Positions 24,066-36,232 are shown, numbered from the stretch's first letter. The stretch: 64,000 nt of DNA from Paraspadella gotoi (GCA_051294375.1 CM119264.1:4456862-4520861); one strand, 5' to 3'. The notes: generated from the sequence alone by a model not told the origin. Made by a program: numbers and translations.

Positions 24066-24231
24066 GTGAGAAAAGGGGAGGGTCGTCAGTCTGTCTGTCT
24101 GTCTTCGGCTGTCTGTCCTTGTGTCTCTCTTTCTGTCTGTCTGTCTGAAATTCTTTCTGTCTTTCTTTATGTCTGAGAGAGATTCTCATCTTGGCCATTT
24201 TTCGATATATCTTTTTCTCTTAACAAAAACT

Positions 24232-24256
24232 TACAACAACAACAACAACAACAACA
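24232..24256. repeat. AAC trinucleotide repeat
   Basis: Eight AAC units in the presumed intron after the candidate Ig exon. Confidence 0.9.
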
Positions 24257-24310
24257 GCTCTGTGACGAAGACGTCGGAATCAAGTGACTAAAGACGCCGA
24301 GAATGATGTT

Positions 24311-24352
24311 TACGACGACGGCGACGACGATGAGAACGACGACCGTAGTAGA

Positions 24353-24384
<32 letters not shown>
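24311..24384. repeat. GAC trinucleotide repeat
   Basis: Interrupted GAC/ACG run; counterpart of the GTC tract at about 38910-38985 in arm B. Confidence 0.9.
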
Positions 24385-24385
<1 letters not shown>

Positions 24386-24833
24386 AAAAAGGATGTCGTG
24401 TTTTGAAGGGAAAAGGGCGCATTATTCTTTTCACGACTCTCGCCTTTCTTAAGGGGATCCAAGAGAAATGCGCCGAATAGCTAGAGAGGGGGGAAAAGGG
24501 TAGAGGAAGACAAAATATAAAGAGTAAAAGAAATATATAAAATTAGAAAAAAAGGAAAAAGTTAAATTACGAGAAAAATGAGAGAAGTCGAAGAGATGAT
24601 AAAAAAATTTTTAATTCTTAAAAATTAATCTCTATAAGAATAAAACGATATGAAAGAAAAGAACAAAGAAATGATATTATGAATGGAAGAAAAAAACTGA
24701 AATGAGAGGTAGAAAATAATGGAAATAGTAAGAAGTAAATAAAGAACGATAAAAAAAGGAATGAAATTAGAGGGAGGAGAGTAAAAAAAGTAAAACATTT
24801 AGGGGAGGAAAGAAAAAAAAGGATAACAAGAGA
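24385..24833. other. Purine-rich non-coding stretch
   Basis: A- and G-rich sequence without a gene; mirrored in arm B at about 38430-38870. Confidence 0.6.
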
Positions 24834-24888
24834 NNNNNNNNNNNNNNNNNNNNNNNNNNNNNNNNNNNNNNNNNNNNNNNNNNNNNNN
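24834..24888. other. Assembly gap, 55 N, spanned by sequence in arm B
   Basis: Arm B has about 200 bases at the matching position (about 38190-38430), including an interrupted CT/GA tract. Confidence 1.
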
Positions 24889-25074
24889 AAAATTGCTATT
24901 ACAACGAATTTTTCGTTTCATCTCTAAGCTTTTTTTAAATATTTTTTTATTAGAAAAGTTTGAAATGAATTTTCAACAACGATTTTATTTTTCAAAAGCG
25001 CGAGTCCCTTATTAACTGACGTCGACTTTTCGCCTGAAATTTCTGGATGAAAGGGGAGTGGACTGAGGTTAATG

Positions 25075-25165
25075 AAATATAAACAAAAACAAATCTAACA
25101 AATATAAACAAAAACAAATCTAACAAATATAAACAAACAAATATAACAAATATAAAAAAAAAAAC
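25075..25165. repeat. 25-bp tandem repeat AAATATAAACAAAAACAAAT
   Basis: About three and a half units of an A-rich 25-mer ending in CTAAC. The mirrored copy lies at about 37990-38065. Confidence 0.85.
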
Positions 25166-25459
25166 ATTCCCGTCGAACATCAAAACGTTCCTCATTTACT
25201 AAAAGATATACTGCCACAATTAAAAATGATTGCAACAAAAAAAAACTTTTTTGAATGACTATTCTACTTATTATAGTATGTTGAATATTTTTTTCTTTAT
25301 TTTTTTTTCGGTATCACGCATCGTCAGTAGTTTTTTTCCGTAATTTGGCTAAAAAAAGTCAACCGGGCCAATACAATTTCATTACCATACACGAGAGCCA
25401 TAAATCCCGAAAATGGCCATTTGGCAATACTTCCAATTTTCTGTCCTTTGCCCGGTTTT

Positions 25460-25670
25460 NNNNNNNNNNNNNNNNNNNNNNNNNNNNNNNNNNNNNNNNN
25501 NNNNNNNNNNNNNNNNNNNNNNNNNNNNNNNNNNNNNNNNNNNNNNNNNNNNNNNNNNNNNNNNNNNNNNNNNNNNNNNNNNNNNNNNNNNNNNNNNNNN
25601 NNNNNNNNNNNNNNNNNNNNNNNNNNNNNNNNNNNNNNNNNNNNNNNNNNNNNNNNNNNNNNNNNNNNNN
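25460..25670. other. Assembly gap, 211 N, spanned by sequence in arm B
   Basis: Arm B (about 37555-37700) reads through with an interrupted GA tract and a short unique piece containing GGGCCCGTTGAAAG. Confidence 1.
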
Positions 25671-26380
25671 TTTTCTGTGCCATGTTGTTTTCTTTTGTCC
25701 CTGCTTCTTTTTCTATATAACTTTTCTGTTTTTATTTCTCTCTTCACTCTTTGTTTACCTCATCTTTCTTTCTTTCATTAGTCTGTTCCTTTATTTTTTT
25801 ATAGTTTTTTCTTTAACTGTAGTCATACCTAAAAATGGCTTCAATATATCTGTTTGTTATTGTTTCTTTCGTTTTTTATTTTACTTTTTTCATTTTATTT
25901 TTTTTGCCAACACTTTTTAAGTCCCTTACTGATTTCTTTCCTTCCTCGCTCTATTCGCACATCCTCCTACTTTCCCCGATCCCTACTCTGCCAATTCTCC
26001 CGATCATTCCCCTCATCATGCCCTCCCTCATGTGTCCATACTTCTTGCCTTCCTCCTCTTCTCTCCCCTTGCCCCCCTTTCCCCCTCTCCCCCCCACCCC
26101 TCCACACACGGCCCGTGTTTTTCTCCCGCCCTTTTGCGACCAGCAGAGGTTTAATGGCGCGAACTGAGGAAGGAAATTTCGTTTTATTCTGGCTTCGGAT
26201 CTGAATGAGTCTTTTCCCGCCATTTTTTTTTTTTTATCTTTTTTTATCTCCGTTTTACTTCTTTCTTATTTCCTTTTTTTTCTCTATATATTTTTCATTT
26301 CTTTTTCCTCTCACCCTTTTCTTTTTCCGTCGGTGGCGAATAAATTCGGAAGGTTTTTTTTTTATAAAAGATTCAAAGAA
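25671..26380. other. Pyrimidine-rich non-coding stretch
   Basis: T- and C-rich sequence; all long open frames here are Phe/Leu/Ser/Pro-rich low-complexity translations. Confidence 0.65.
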
Positions 26381-26402
26381 AACTCTCTCTCTCTCTCTCT
26401 CT

Positions 26403-26434
<32 letters not shown>
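26381..26434. repeat. CT microsatellite
   Basis: CT repeat with one interruption. Confidence 0.95.
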
Positions 26435-26437
<3 letters not shown>

Positions 26438-26878
26438 AGGTGAGGCATGAGTTGAGGGTTAACGTTTCCTTCTCCTGTTGAGAGGAAAGAGACGTTCACG
26501 CGGTTGTGATGCTTTTATGCTGTGATCAACGTTTTGTGATGCGTCTATTTAAATGTCAGTTTTAGAGAAGCGAGAGAACGGGAGAGCGAGACACACAGAG
26601 ACAGTGAGACAGAGAAAACGAGTTACTGAATATTGAATAAAAATCTACAAACAATTTTATTAAAAATTATCGCAAAAGAAAGTTGTAAGTATCATGCAAA
26701 CGAACAAGAGTAAAATAAAATTGTAATCAGTGTTCAAATAAAACGAAGCTGAAGAGAGAGTGATAATTGTTATGTGTTAGTGACAGAACCGTTCAATATA
26801 AGCAGTCCCTGAGCTTCGGATCAGGCTGTAACACCATGTTACAGGCGGGTTAAGCGCCCCGTCCCTCTTAACTGCCAG

Positions 26879-26950
26879 GCGACCACCGGGCTAGAACCCC
26901 GGACCTTTGTGTTGGGAGGCGAATGACTTGCCTCCGGCACCAATGGCCGC
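26879..26950 (-). repeat. tRNA-derived sequence (SINE-like head), arm A copy
   Basis: On the minus strand 72 bases begin GCGGCCA and end TGGTCGC, which pair as a seven-base acceptor stem with one G-T wobble. Before the 3' half lies CCGGG-GTTCTAG-CCCGG, a perfect five-base T stem with a seven-base loop resembling a polymerase III B box. The middle forms GGAGGC/GCCTCC around a nine-base loop, which is not a normal anticodon arm, so this is not a working tRNA gene. It continues downstream into conserved non-tRNA sequence (to about 26790), as in a tRNA-derived SINE. It is repeated in arm B at 36233-36306. Confidence 0.65.
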
Positions 26951-27354
26951 TGATGAACGGTTGGTGGATTTTAGTCCACCATAAAGTCAAGATTATCCAG
27001 TACCAAAAAAATATATAATCTGTCTAACCATGAAGAACCTATAAAAAAAAATAGTAATAGCAGAAAATGGGAGAAGACGTGAGAAATTAAGTTTAACTTG
27101 TGGTTCTGAACCATAACGAATTTTACTTTTTAATTTCACCTTTTTTAACGAAATTTCCACGAAACTAAATACAGACAGATATTCAGACAGATAGTCAGAC
27201 AGATACAGATAAAAAGATAGTAAAACGTCTTATAGACTCAGGGGAGTGAGAATAAACTTCTGTTGATGTCTCCTTTCCGATTCTCTCGAATTTATGGAGA
27301 ATGAAAATCAAAAAGCGAATCGAACCAAATTCCGAATTTCGCTTCGAGAAAAAA

Positions 27355-28030
27355 AAAACAAGAACGGTAATTCAAATGTGTTGCGCCGCAGTGACTGCTT
27401 TATCACGTGTACTTCTCGTGACATGACATGATATGACGTAACATGACATGACAAGACGTGACTTAACATGACTACATGACTACAATAACTTTCTTAGCCC
27501 GTATATTTATTACATGCACTGCATCAAAATTCCGTCTTTTATTTTGTCCTCTTTAATACTAGCTACGGGTAGTATTTGAGTTTTAAGATTTTCTGAAGGC
27601 GGCGCGAGCAGTCCCTTAGATTTGAGGTTTATTTCTGTCTTAACAAAAGAACAACCAACCGACCGACAGACCGACCGAAAAGTGACTTAAAAAGATTCAC
27701 AGCCGAAAAAAATATCATTAGTTGAATTTAGTTTTTTTTTTTTTTAGATTTAAAACAACTTGACTTCACCCCTTAGGCTTAGGTGAATAAATATCTGTGA
27801 CTGTGTATTAAGGCGTAGTGAAAGTTACAGATCAAAATTCGAAGAGTTGGTCATGAACAGTCTTATACTTAAGAACAGTGATATATTTAAAAAAATATTA
27901 ATTTCTCAGTTTTCACATTAGCACATATTTATATCATGTCATGTCATATCATATTATGTGATCAAAGGGAAATACACGTGAAAATAAAGTCACTACGGCG
28001 CAACACATTGGGACATCTACGCTTCTTGTT
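27355..28030. mobile_element. Terminal-inverted-repeat element of about 0.68 kb (MITE-like), arm A copy
   Basis: The left end (AACAAGAACGG, then ATGTGTTGCGCCGCAGTGAC, then CACGTGTA) and the right end (CACGTG, then GTCACTACGGCGCAACACAT, then CTTCTTGTT) are inverted copies of each other over about 80-100 bases. Subterminal arrays of the pentamer ATGAC/GTCAT lie inside both ends (27420-27475 and 27935-27960). The centre contains GGCGGCGCGAGCAGTCC and CCGACCGACAGACCGACCG. There is no coding capacity, so it would be non-autonomous. No clear target-site duplication is seen. Confidence 0.65.
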
Positions 28031-28496
28031 TATTTTTATTTTTAAGCTTGTAGGGCGAAAAAATATATTAGAGAGCAGAGAGAGACTTGTGATGAGAGAT
28101 AAGTTTTTTTTTTTGATTTTGGATGTTATTTTGAGATTGAGGAGATGTTTTATTGTGTAGTGATTTCGAGAGAGAGATGTAGGAGAGTATGAGAGAAAGA
28201 GAGAGAGATGTATGTTGTGAGATTGAGATAGTATTTTTCGATATTTTTGAATTTTGAGTGAAGATTGTATTTTCCCATTCGAGTCTTGTAGACGTTTCCA
28301 TTTTTCACTTTCTTCACTTTTTTTGATGTCAAACGATGGACGATCGACGATCTTGACGACAAAAACGATTCTGACGGACGACGACGAAACGACGACGACG
28401 ATACCGAAATCGTGTTTTTTCGCGATATTGTTGTGCAGTCGCCTTAAAAGCTTGCGAGATTAAGTGTTAAGAGAGAGAGAAGAGAGAGGTAGAGAG

Positions 28497-28535
28497 TGTA
28501 GAGATGAGACAAGAAAGAGAGAGAGAGAGAGAGAG
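28497..28535. repeat. GA microsatellite
   Basis: GA repeat with GAGGG at its end. Confidence 0.9.
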
Positions 28536-28794
28536 AGGGATTCAGAAGGGAGAGGAGAAGAAGGAAAAAGAGACGCAGAGTCAGATCCCAACAAGGTTGG
28601 CTTGGGGAATATTACTTAGGCGACACTGAGGGCGGACGGGAGCGGGGCAGAGAGTGGGGGTGGAGAGAGAGACGAGAGAGGCAGCAGAAAGAGAACAAGA
28701 TTGAAGGTCGGAGACGCGTTCTGGACAAAATACTCTACACATCTATCTGAGTCGTTAGACGTTTTTAAATACCAGATAGGGTGTGAGTAGAGAG
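28536..28794. other. Purine-rich non-coding stretch
   Basis: No gene; mirrored in arm B at about 34620-34860. Confidence 0.5.
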
Positions 28795-29048
28795 AAAGAG
28801 AGAGAGGATGAGAGATGAGAGAGAGAGAGATAGGAGAGAGAGAGAGAGAGATGAGAGAGAGAGAGAAAGATATTTGGAAAGAAAGAAAGAAAGAAAAGAA
28901 AGAGAAAAGAAAGAGAAAGAAAGAAAAATGAAAGAAAGAAGAAAGAAGAAGAAAAAGAAAGAAAGAAAGAAAAGAAATGAAAAGAAAAGAAAGAGAAAAA
29001 AAAATAAGGAGACTGATCGACATACAGACATACAGACAGACAGACAGA
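28795..29048. repeat. GA, GAAA and CAGA compound microsatellite
   Basis: GA at 28795-28870, GAAA-type at 28875-29010 and ACAG-type at 29020-29048. The mirrored CT/TTTC tract is at about 34340-34580. Confidence 0.92.
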
Positions 29049-29228
29049 AAATAAGAATGAAAAAAGAAAGAGAGGTAAAATAAGAAAACCGCATGAAGCG
29101 TCGGGTTTCCAAGGAGATGGTCCTTTGCCCTCAAAAGGATTAAAGGATTCTGTGAAGGAACACACTTTCCTTTCACCCTCATGAGTCTGTGAAAAAGCCT
29201 TCACATGCTCAGCGTTTTCGAAAGAGCT

Positions 29229-29234
29229 GATGAA

Positions 29235-29293
<59 letters not shown>
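29229..29293. repeat. GAT trinucleotide microsatellite
   Basis: About 20 nearly perfect GAT units; the arm B copy is shorter and scrambled (ATC runs 34060-34145). Confidence 0.95.
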
Positions 29294-29986
<693 letters not shown>

Positions 29987-30186
29987 TGCGTATTTCGTTT
30001 CCCCATAAATTGTGTTTTCAGAGGCGAAAAAACGAGGGTAAAGACTCCATTTTTTTTCTTTTCTTTCCCCCTCACCAAACCCCCAGAGCAATTCCTTTTT
30101 TTACTCCTTTTTTTTCTTTTTCTTTACCTTTAAAAAAGAAACGTGACGAGTTTAACTTTGCATCTTTGAGAAAACGAGTCGATTTA

Positions 30187-30286
30187 NNNNNNNNNNNNNN
30201 NNNNNNNNNNNNNNNNNNNNNNNNNNNNNNNNNNNNNNNNNNNNNNNNNNNNNNNNNNNNNNNNNNNNNNNNNNNNNNNNNNNNNN
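30187..30286. other. Assembly gap, 100 N, at the inner edge of arm A
   Basis: Exactly 100 N, probably a placeholder. The inner junction of the inverted repeat lies at this gap. Confidence 1.
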
Positions 30287-30574
30287 TTCCTGCCGTGGCG
30301 CGTTTTTCCTGCCTCATGATTTTTTATGGTTTTCGCTCTCACGATCTTCCTTGTTTTTTTTACTATTATTTTGTTTTACGACTGACTCTCTCTCTCTCTC
30401 TCTCTCTCNNNNNNNNNNNNNNNNNNNNNNNNNGTACATAAACGGATTGAAACGGCCGACTTTTCGGCTTATTGTAGGGCCTGATAAACCGCCGATGGTT
30501 CTTCTATAGCATTGACGGTTTTGGAGCCAAGAGCTGAAAATATTTAGAAGAGAGAGAAGAGTAGAGAGAGAAGA

Positions 30575-30605
<31 letters not shown>

Positions 30606-30737
30606 GAGGAGAGAAGAGAAGAGAGAGAGAGAGAGATCAGTCGTAAAACAAAATAATAGTAAAAAAACAAGGAAGATCGTGAAGAGCGAAACCTGAAATT
30701 CATGGCAGGAACCGAAAGACGCGCACGGCAAGGAACC
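30287..30737. repeat. Nested foldback with arms of about 105 bp around GA/CT and a gap
   Basis: Left arm 30287-30390 and right arm about 30634-30737 are inverted copies: CAGTCGTAAAACAAAATAAT, then AAGGAAGATCGTGA, GAGCGAAA and GGCAGGAA pair across the loop. The loop has a CT tract, a 25-N gap, about 110 unique bases and a GA tract. The right arm has more small errors than the left. Confidence 0.8.
30409..30433. other. Assembly gap, exactly 25 N
   Basis: Placeholder gap next to a CT tract in the foldback loop. Confidence 1.
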
Positions 30738-31411
30738 ACGAAAACAAGATAAACAACGATGGAAACATCAAAACAGCGATGGAAAAAATATCAAAAAGGA
30801 CAGAAATATAAGTTAAAGCAATGACAAGAAACAGATTTAAACATGCACGGAGAAAAAAATTTAACAAAAAGAAAAAGATCAAACACAGTTGTTCTGGCTC
30901 TTCTGTTCTCTGTTTAACTTATGATTCTTTGTATTTGCCTCCTCTCTCTCCTCTCTTCTGTGCATCTCTTCGGTCTTCTCTTCTTCTCGGTTCTTCTCGT
31001 CTCCTTGCTCTGCTCTCTTCATTGTCTCTGGGGCGTCATCTGCTTCTCTGCATCAGGGGTTCTTGTCGTGTTCGTGTTATCGCTTAGAGGTTTGGCTTTG
31101 TCTTTAGTGTGTTGGGGCTGCTGGGGATATGGGGTCAAATTCCCTCTCTCCTCTTCTCTCCCCTCTCTTCTCTTCCCCTCTCCAGGCTCGCCGGTCTTGG
31201 TCTTCTTCTCCTTTTTCCCGACTTTGTATGAATCGTCCTCACTCCCCTGCATTCCCTATGACAGCAATTATGATGGTTCAGTTCACTTGAAGTGCCATTG
31301 AAATCCGAAGTAATACCGCAGAATAAAATAAAAGCCTCATAAGTATCACCACTACGGTAATATGCTTAAGATAATAAAGTAGAAATCAAGAAAAATATTC
31401 ACCGCAAATCA
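30738..31411. other. Non-coding spacer sequence
   Basis: Unique spacer between the giant arms. A CT-rich part at 30930-31230 gives Leu/Ser-rich frames only. Confidence 0.55.
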
Positions 31412-31560
31412 GGATGGGACAAGGATTGGATTAGGAGAGAGAGGCATGGGACAGGAGATGTGATTAGAGATGGATTGAATGGGACTTAGAGATGGATTAG
31501 AGATGGAGATTAGAGATGGGATTCAAGAGATTGGATTCCAGACGTGGATTTAGAGAATTG
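31412..31560. repeat. Degenerate minisatellite, about 12-bp unit TTAGAGATGGGA
   Basis: About eight to ten units of GGATTAGAGATG type with frequent one-base indels. Confidence 0.75.
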
Positions 31561-32109
31561 GGAATTTTTGAATGAGCAATGGACATAAAGATGGAATGAA
31601 AGTCGGTGTTATAATCGGAATTAACAATTAATACAATACATTAATTACATATAACTATAATACACTGGGTTGAAAAATGATTGAAAAACTGAAGAAAATA
31701 AATGAATTAAAAACAAAAAAAATATCGGGCGTCTGAATTTATAAATAAATCGTCCGACGTGACATGACATGAACGTAACATTGATTTCCTTCTCTTCACT
31801 CGATCGATAAACTCACCTTAATATCGAGCCGTGTGTCGTTTTCCCTTTCTGGCACGAATCCGCTATTTTGTCCATATCGATCGACAGTTGTCACTAGGCC
31901 GTCGCCGAGGAGAAGTATGAACATTTCTTCGGAAGACGTCAGTCTCGCTAAGTTTGATCCAGACTGTCGACGCTGTGAATGAAGGGAGAGGGGGAAGAGG
32001 GTGAGAAGAGAGAGGGTGAAGTGGTGGCGGGAAAGTTGGGGTGGAATAGTGACGAAGAGAGGATTATAGGGGGAGGATGGAGTGGTGGACTGGGGGGCGA
32101 GGAGGTGCT
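31561..32109. other. Non-coding spacer sequence
   Basis: AT-rich to about 31830, then balanced; no gene recognised. Confidence 0.55.
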
Positions 32110-32430
32110 TGACGACGAAGGGGCAGGAGAGAAGAGATGAGAGAGAGAGAGAGGAGACGAGAAGAGAGATGAGAAAAGGAGAGATGAGAGGTATGAGATG
32201 AGAGAGTAGAGATGATGGATGAGAGAGTAGATATCGAGATGAGAGAGAGATCGGAGAGGAGAGAATGAGCCAGGATAGAGAGTAGTAAGTTTAGAGAAGG
32301 AGAATGAGACGAGAATGAGAGAGAGAAGGGGTAGAGAAGAGGGAGAGATAGAAGATGATAGTAAGGATAGATGAAGTAAAGATAGATTATCGATAGAAAG
32401 AAATAGAGAAGAAGGACTATGCAAAGAAAA
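32110..32430. repeat. GA-rich tract with GATGAGAGAGTAGA units
   Basis: Purine tract of GA and GATGAGAGA words. Confidence 0.85.
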
Positions 32431-32504
32431 GGAGAAGTTATGAAAGATTAGATTAATAAATCAATTAATTTAAACCGATAAACCTCTATGCCCGCTCAAT
32501 CAAC

Positions 32505-32595
32505 TTCCGCCAATCACAAATCCTCACGCCCATTATAAAGGCTTCCGACCAATCACGAGCTTCGGTCTCAAATTAACCTTCCACCCAATCACATC
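32505..32595 (+). promoter_or_regulatory. Three CCAATCA boxes with a TATA-like word
   Basis: CCAATCAC occurs at 32510, 32549 and 32584 in the same orientation, 39 and 35 bases apart, and TATAAAGG lies at 32534. This resembles an NF-Y-type animal promoter and is the second CCAAT cluster in the window. No confident first exon follows, although the next 150 bases are less AT-rich than their surroundings. Confidence 0.4.
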
Positions 32596-32599
32596 GCCC

Positions 32600-33159
32600 T
32601 ACCAAATCTGGGCCGGCATCTCGAGTATTATCCTTTCTCATCTTCCTCTTCGAAACTCCGATCTCCTTTCGAGCTCCCCGCAACCTCGGGCCTCCGCCAC
32701 TCATTTACCGATCGCGAATCGTGAGCGGCGAAAAATGGAGAAAAATGAAAGGAAATGGAACTATCAAACCCGAAATTGCAGGAGAGAAGATAGTTTTTTT
32801 TCCCTCTCTCTCGAATTTGTTCATCCTTCACGAAAATTTGGAGTTAATCTTTCTTTTCCTTTTTTTTATCCTTCTCGAAAAAATTTCGTCTTTTTTTTTT
32901 TTTTTTGAAAGCAGATTTTGGAAAACGATTTTGAAGTCTCCCACTTTTTATTATATCAATTTGGGAAAAAATATTAAAAAGTTTTATATCACGAGATGAT
33001 TTTATAACTATAAAATGATCGAAAAGACACAACGAACTTTACTTATTGAATTGAAAGACATAAAGCAGCTACTAAAACAAGTTCTTAAAATAAAATAGTA
33101 AAATCGATAAAAAAAAAGCTACTAAAGAAAAAAGAAGTGGTCATCAATACTTTCAACCT
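32600..33159. other. Non-coding sequence before arm B
   Basis: GC-balanced to about 32780, then AT-rich with T runs. No supported gene. Confidence 0.5.
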
Positions 33160-33375
33160 TTAAATCGACTCGTTTTCCTGAAGATGCAAAGTTAAACTCG
33201 TCACGTTTCTTTTTTATTAAAGGTAAAGAAAAATAAAAAAAAAGAAAAGAGTAAAAAAGGAATTGCTCTGGGGGTTTTGGGGGGGAAAGAAAAGAAAAAA
33301 ATGGAGTTTTACCCCTCGTTTTTCGGCCTCCTGAAAAACACCAATTTTATGGGGGGAAACGAAATACGGCAAAGT

Positions 33376-33391
33376 TCTCTTCTCTCTCTCA

Positions 33392-33449
<58 letters not shown>

Positions 33450-33476
33450 CCTCTCTCCTCTCTCCCTCCGTCTCCC
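33376..33476. repeat. CT microsatellite with many interruptions
   Basis: Mirror of the perfect GA array at 29873-29983. Confidence 0.92.
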
Positions 33477-34059
33477 TCCTTGAGAAGGGAATTGTGAAAA
33501 GGAGGAAGTAGCTCCTATAATCTCTTTTAGTGCCTTCTTTCCTTTTTCCTCAATTCGTCTCTTCCTTTTTTTCTTTTCTTATTTTTTCTTTTTTACTTTT
33601 AAAGTTTGGTGTTTTTGAATTGAACGGAAAAGGGACTCTGGGGGGAGGATGAGAAATTCAGAAGGTAATTTTTAGCTTGTTTGTATGTTGCGTGTTTTCC
33701 TTTCTTTTTAAATAAACTTTTCTTTCTTTTTTTTTCTTTCCTTCCTTTTTTCTTTCTGTCTCTTATTCTCTTTCTTTCTTCTTTTTTACTCTTTCTTTTT
33801 TCTAGTTTTTTTTTCTTTCTTTATTTTATTTCTTTTATACTTTTATATTTTTATCTTTCTTTCATTTTTACAACCTTTTTTACATCTTGGATATCCTTGA
33901 TTATCTTTACCTACAATGACAACAAATACGAATGAAAAAACAAACAACAAAAAACAAACAAAACATCTTAAACAAATTAATTATAGGCGACGATCCTCTT
34001 ACTTCTCTTTAATTATCACATTAATGAATCATAGCACCATTATCACAATAATAATTTAT

Positions 34060-34145
34060 CAAATCTTCATCTTCATCATCATCAATCAATCATACATCAA
34101 TCCATCCAATCATCACATCATCATCATCATCATCAGCATCTCATC
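34060..34145. repeat. ATC trinucleotide tract, interrupted
   Basis: Mirror of the GAT repeat at 29229-29293, with extra words such as CAATCA between units. Confidence 0.85.
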
Positions 34146-35114
34146 TTCATCAGCTTCTTTCGAAAACGCTGAGGCAATGTGAAAGGCTTTTTCACAGACT
34201 CAATGGGGTGAAAGGAAAGTGTGTTCCTTCACAGAAATCCTTTAATCCTTTTGAGGACAAAGGACAATCTCCTTGAACCCGACGCTTCAATGCGGTTTTT
34301 CTATTTTACCTCTCTTTCTTTTTTCCAAATTCTTATTTTCTGTCTGCTGTCTGTAATGTCTGTATGTCGATCAGGTCTCCTTATTTTTTTTTCTTTCTTT
34401 CTATTTTTTATTTCTTCTTTCTTCTCTTCTTTCTTTCTATTCTTTTTGTTTTCTCTTTCTTTCTTTCCTTTTCTTTCTTTTTTCTTTCTTCATTCTTTCT
34501 TCTTCTTCTCTTTTCTTTCTTCCAAATCATCTTTCTCTCTCTCTCTCTCGTCTCTCTCTCTCTCGTCTATCTCGTCCTCTCTCGTCTCTCTCTCTTCTTC
34601 TCTTCTCTCCTCTTCCTTCTCTTCTCCTCTCTCCTGCCCCCTCCTTCTCTGTCCTTAATCACCCTTATCTGTATTTAAAAACGTCTACGTGGCAGATATG
34701 TTTAGAGTATTTTGTCAGAGGCGTCCTCGACCTTCATTTGTTCTCTTTTTCTCTGCTCTCTCCTCTCTCTATCCTCTCCTCTCTCTCTCTCCTCTTCTTT
34801 TCCCTTACCTCTCTCCGTCGTCTCTCTCTCATCTCTCATCTCTCTCTCTAAAACTTAAATCTGCAACTTTTTACGGGACTGCACAATAATCGTCGAGAAA
34901 ACACGATGATCGCGTCGTCGTCGTCGTCGGTCGTTTGCGTCGTCGTCATCTTTGACAGAAGAAGTGAGAAGTGAAATGGAAAAACGTCTACAGAGACTTC
35001 GATGGATCTCTCTCTCTCTCTTCTCTCTTCTCTCTCTCTCTCACTCTTCCTCTCTCTCCTCTCTCTCTCTCTAAAATAGTTTTTCCTTCCTTCAGCTTAA
35101 ATAAAAATACAAGA

Positions 35115-35810
35115 ACGCGTGATTCCAGATGTGTTGCGCCGTAGTGACTTTATTTTCACGGTGTATTTCCGCTTTGATCATCATAAATATGATATGACAT
35201 GACATGATGATATAAATTATGTGCTAATGAGTGAAACTGAGAAATTAAATATTTTTTTAAATATATCACTGTTCTTAAGTATAGACTGTTCATGACCAAA
35301 CTCTTCGAATTTTGAATACTGTAACTTTCACTACGGCCTTATAATCACATCACAGATTTTAATTCACCTAAGCCTAAGGGGTGGAATCAAGTTGTTTATA
35401 AATCTAAAAAAAAAAAAATTAATCAAACTAATGATTTTTTTTTTTTCGGCTGTGAATCTTTTTATAGTCCTTTCGGTCGTTCTGTCGGTCGGTGGTTGTT
35501 ACTTTTGTTAAGACAGAAATAAACCTCAATTAAGGGACTGCTCGCGCCGCCTTCAGACAAATCTTTAAAAACTCAATATACTACCCGTAGCTGTATTAAA
35601 AGAGGACAAATAAAGGAACGGAATTTTGATGCAGTCATGTAATAATATACGGGCTAGAAAGTTATTGTAGTCATGTAGTCATGTTAAAGTCCACGTCCTT
35701 GTCAATGTCATGTTACGGGTCATATCATGTCATGTCCACGCAGAGTACAACGTGTAAACGCAGTCACTGCGGCGGCATACACACATTTGAATTACCGTCT
35801 TGTTTTTTTT
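35115..35810. mobile_element. Terminal-inverted-repeat element, arm B copy
   Basis: Inverted copy of 27355-28030. The left end has GATGTGTTGCGCCGTAGTGAC, the right end has GCAGTCACTGCGG and AATTACCGTCTTG. Internal matches include CTGCTCGCGCCGCCTTCAG and ACATGACATGATGATAT. Confidence 0.65.
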
Positions 35811-36232
35811 TTCGCTGAAGCGAAATTCGAAATTTGGTTCGAATTCGCTTTTTTTGATTTTTCATTCCCATAAATTCGAAGAAGAACGGAAAGAACGAAT
35901 CCAAAAGAAGTTTATTCTCACTCCCCTGACTCTATAAGACGTTTTACTTATTTTTATCTGTAATCTGTCTGACTATCTGTCTGAATATCTGTTGTATTTA
36001 GTTTCGTGGAAATTTCGTATAAAAAAGTGAAATTTTAAAAAGTAAAATTCGTTATGGTTCAGAACCACAAACAGTTTAAACTTAAATTTCTCACGTCTTC
36101 TCTCACCATTTCTTGCTAATTAGCTATTGTTTTTTTATTATTCTTGTCATGGTTAGGACAGAATTATATAATTTTTTGGTACTGGATAATCTTGAACTTT
36201 AGGTGGACTAAATCCCACCAAACCGTTCATCA

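Noticed and set aside
23147-24148. Whole 333-codon frame as one protein
   Set aside because: Its centre is poly-Ser from TCG repeats and the upstream part is Arg/Ser low complexity. Only the last ~45 codons look like a protein, so I kept just that part as a candidate.
26879-26950. Functional tRNA gene
   Set aside because: Acceptor and T arms are good but no anticodon arm of five base pairs and seven-base loop can form; kept only as a tRNA-derived repeat.
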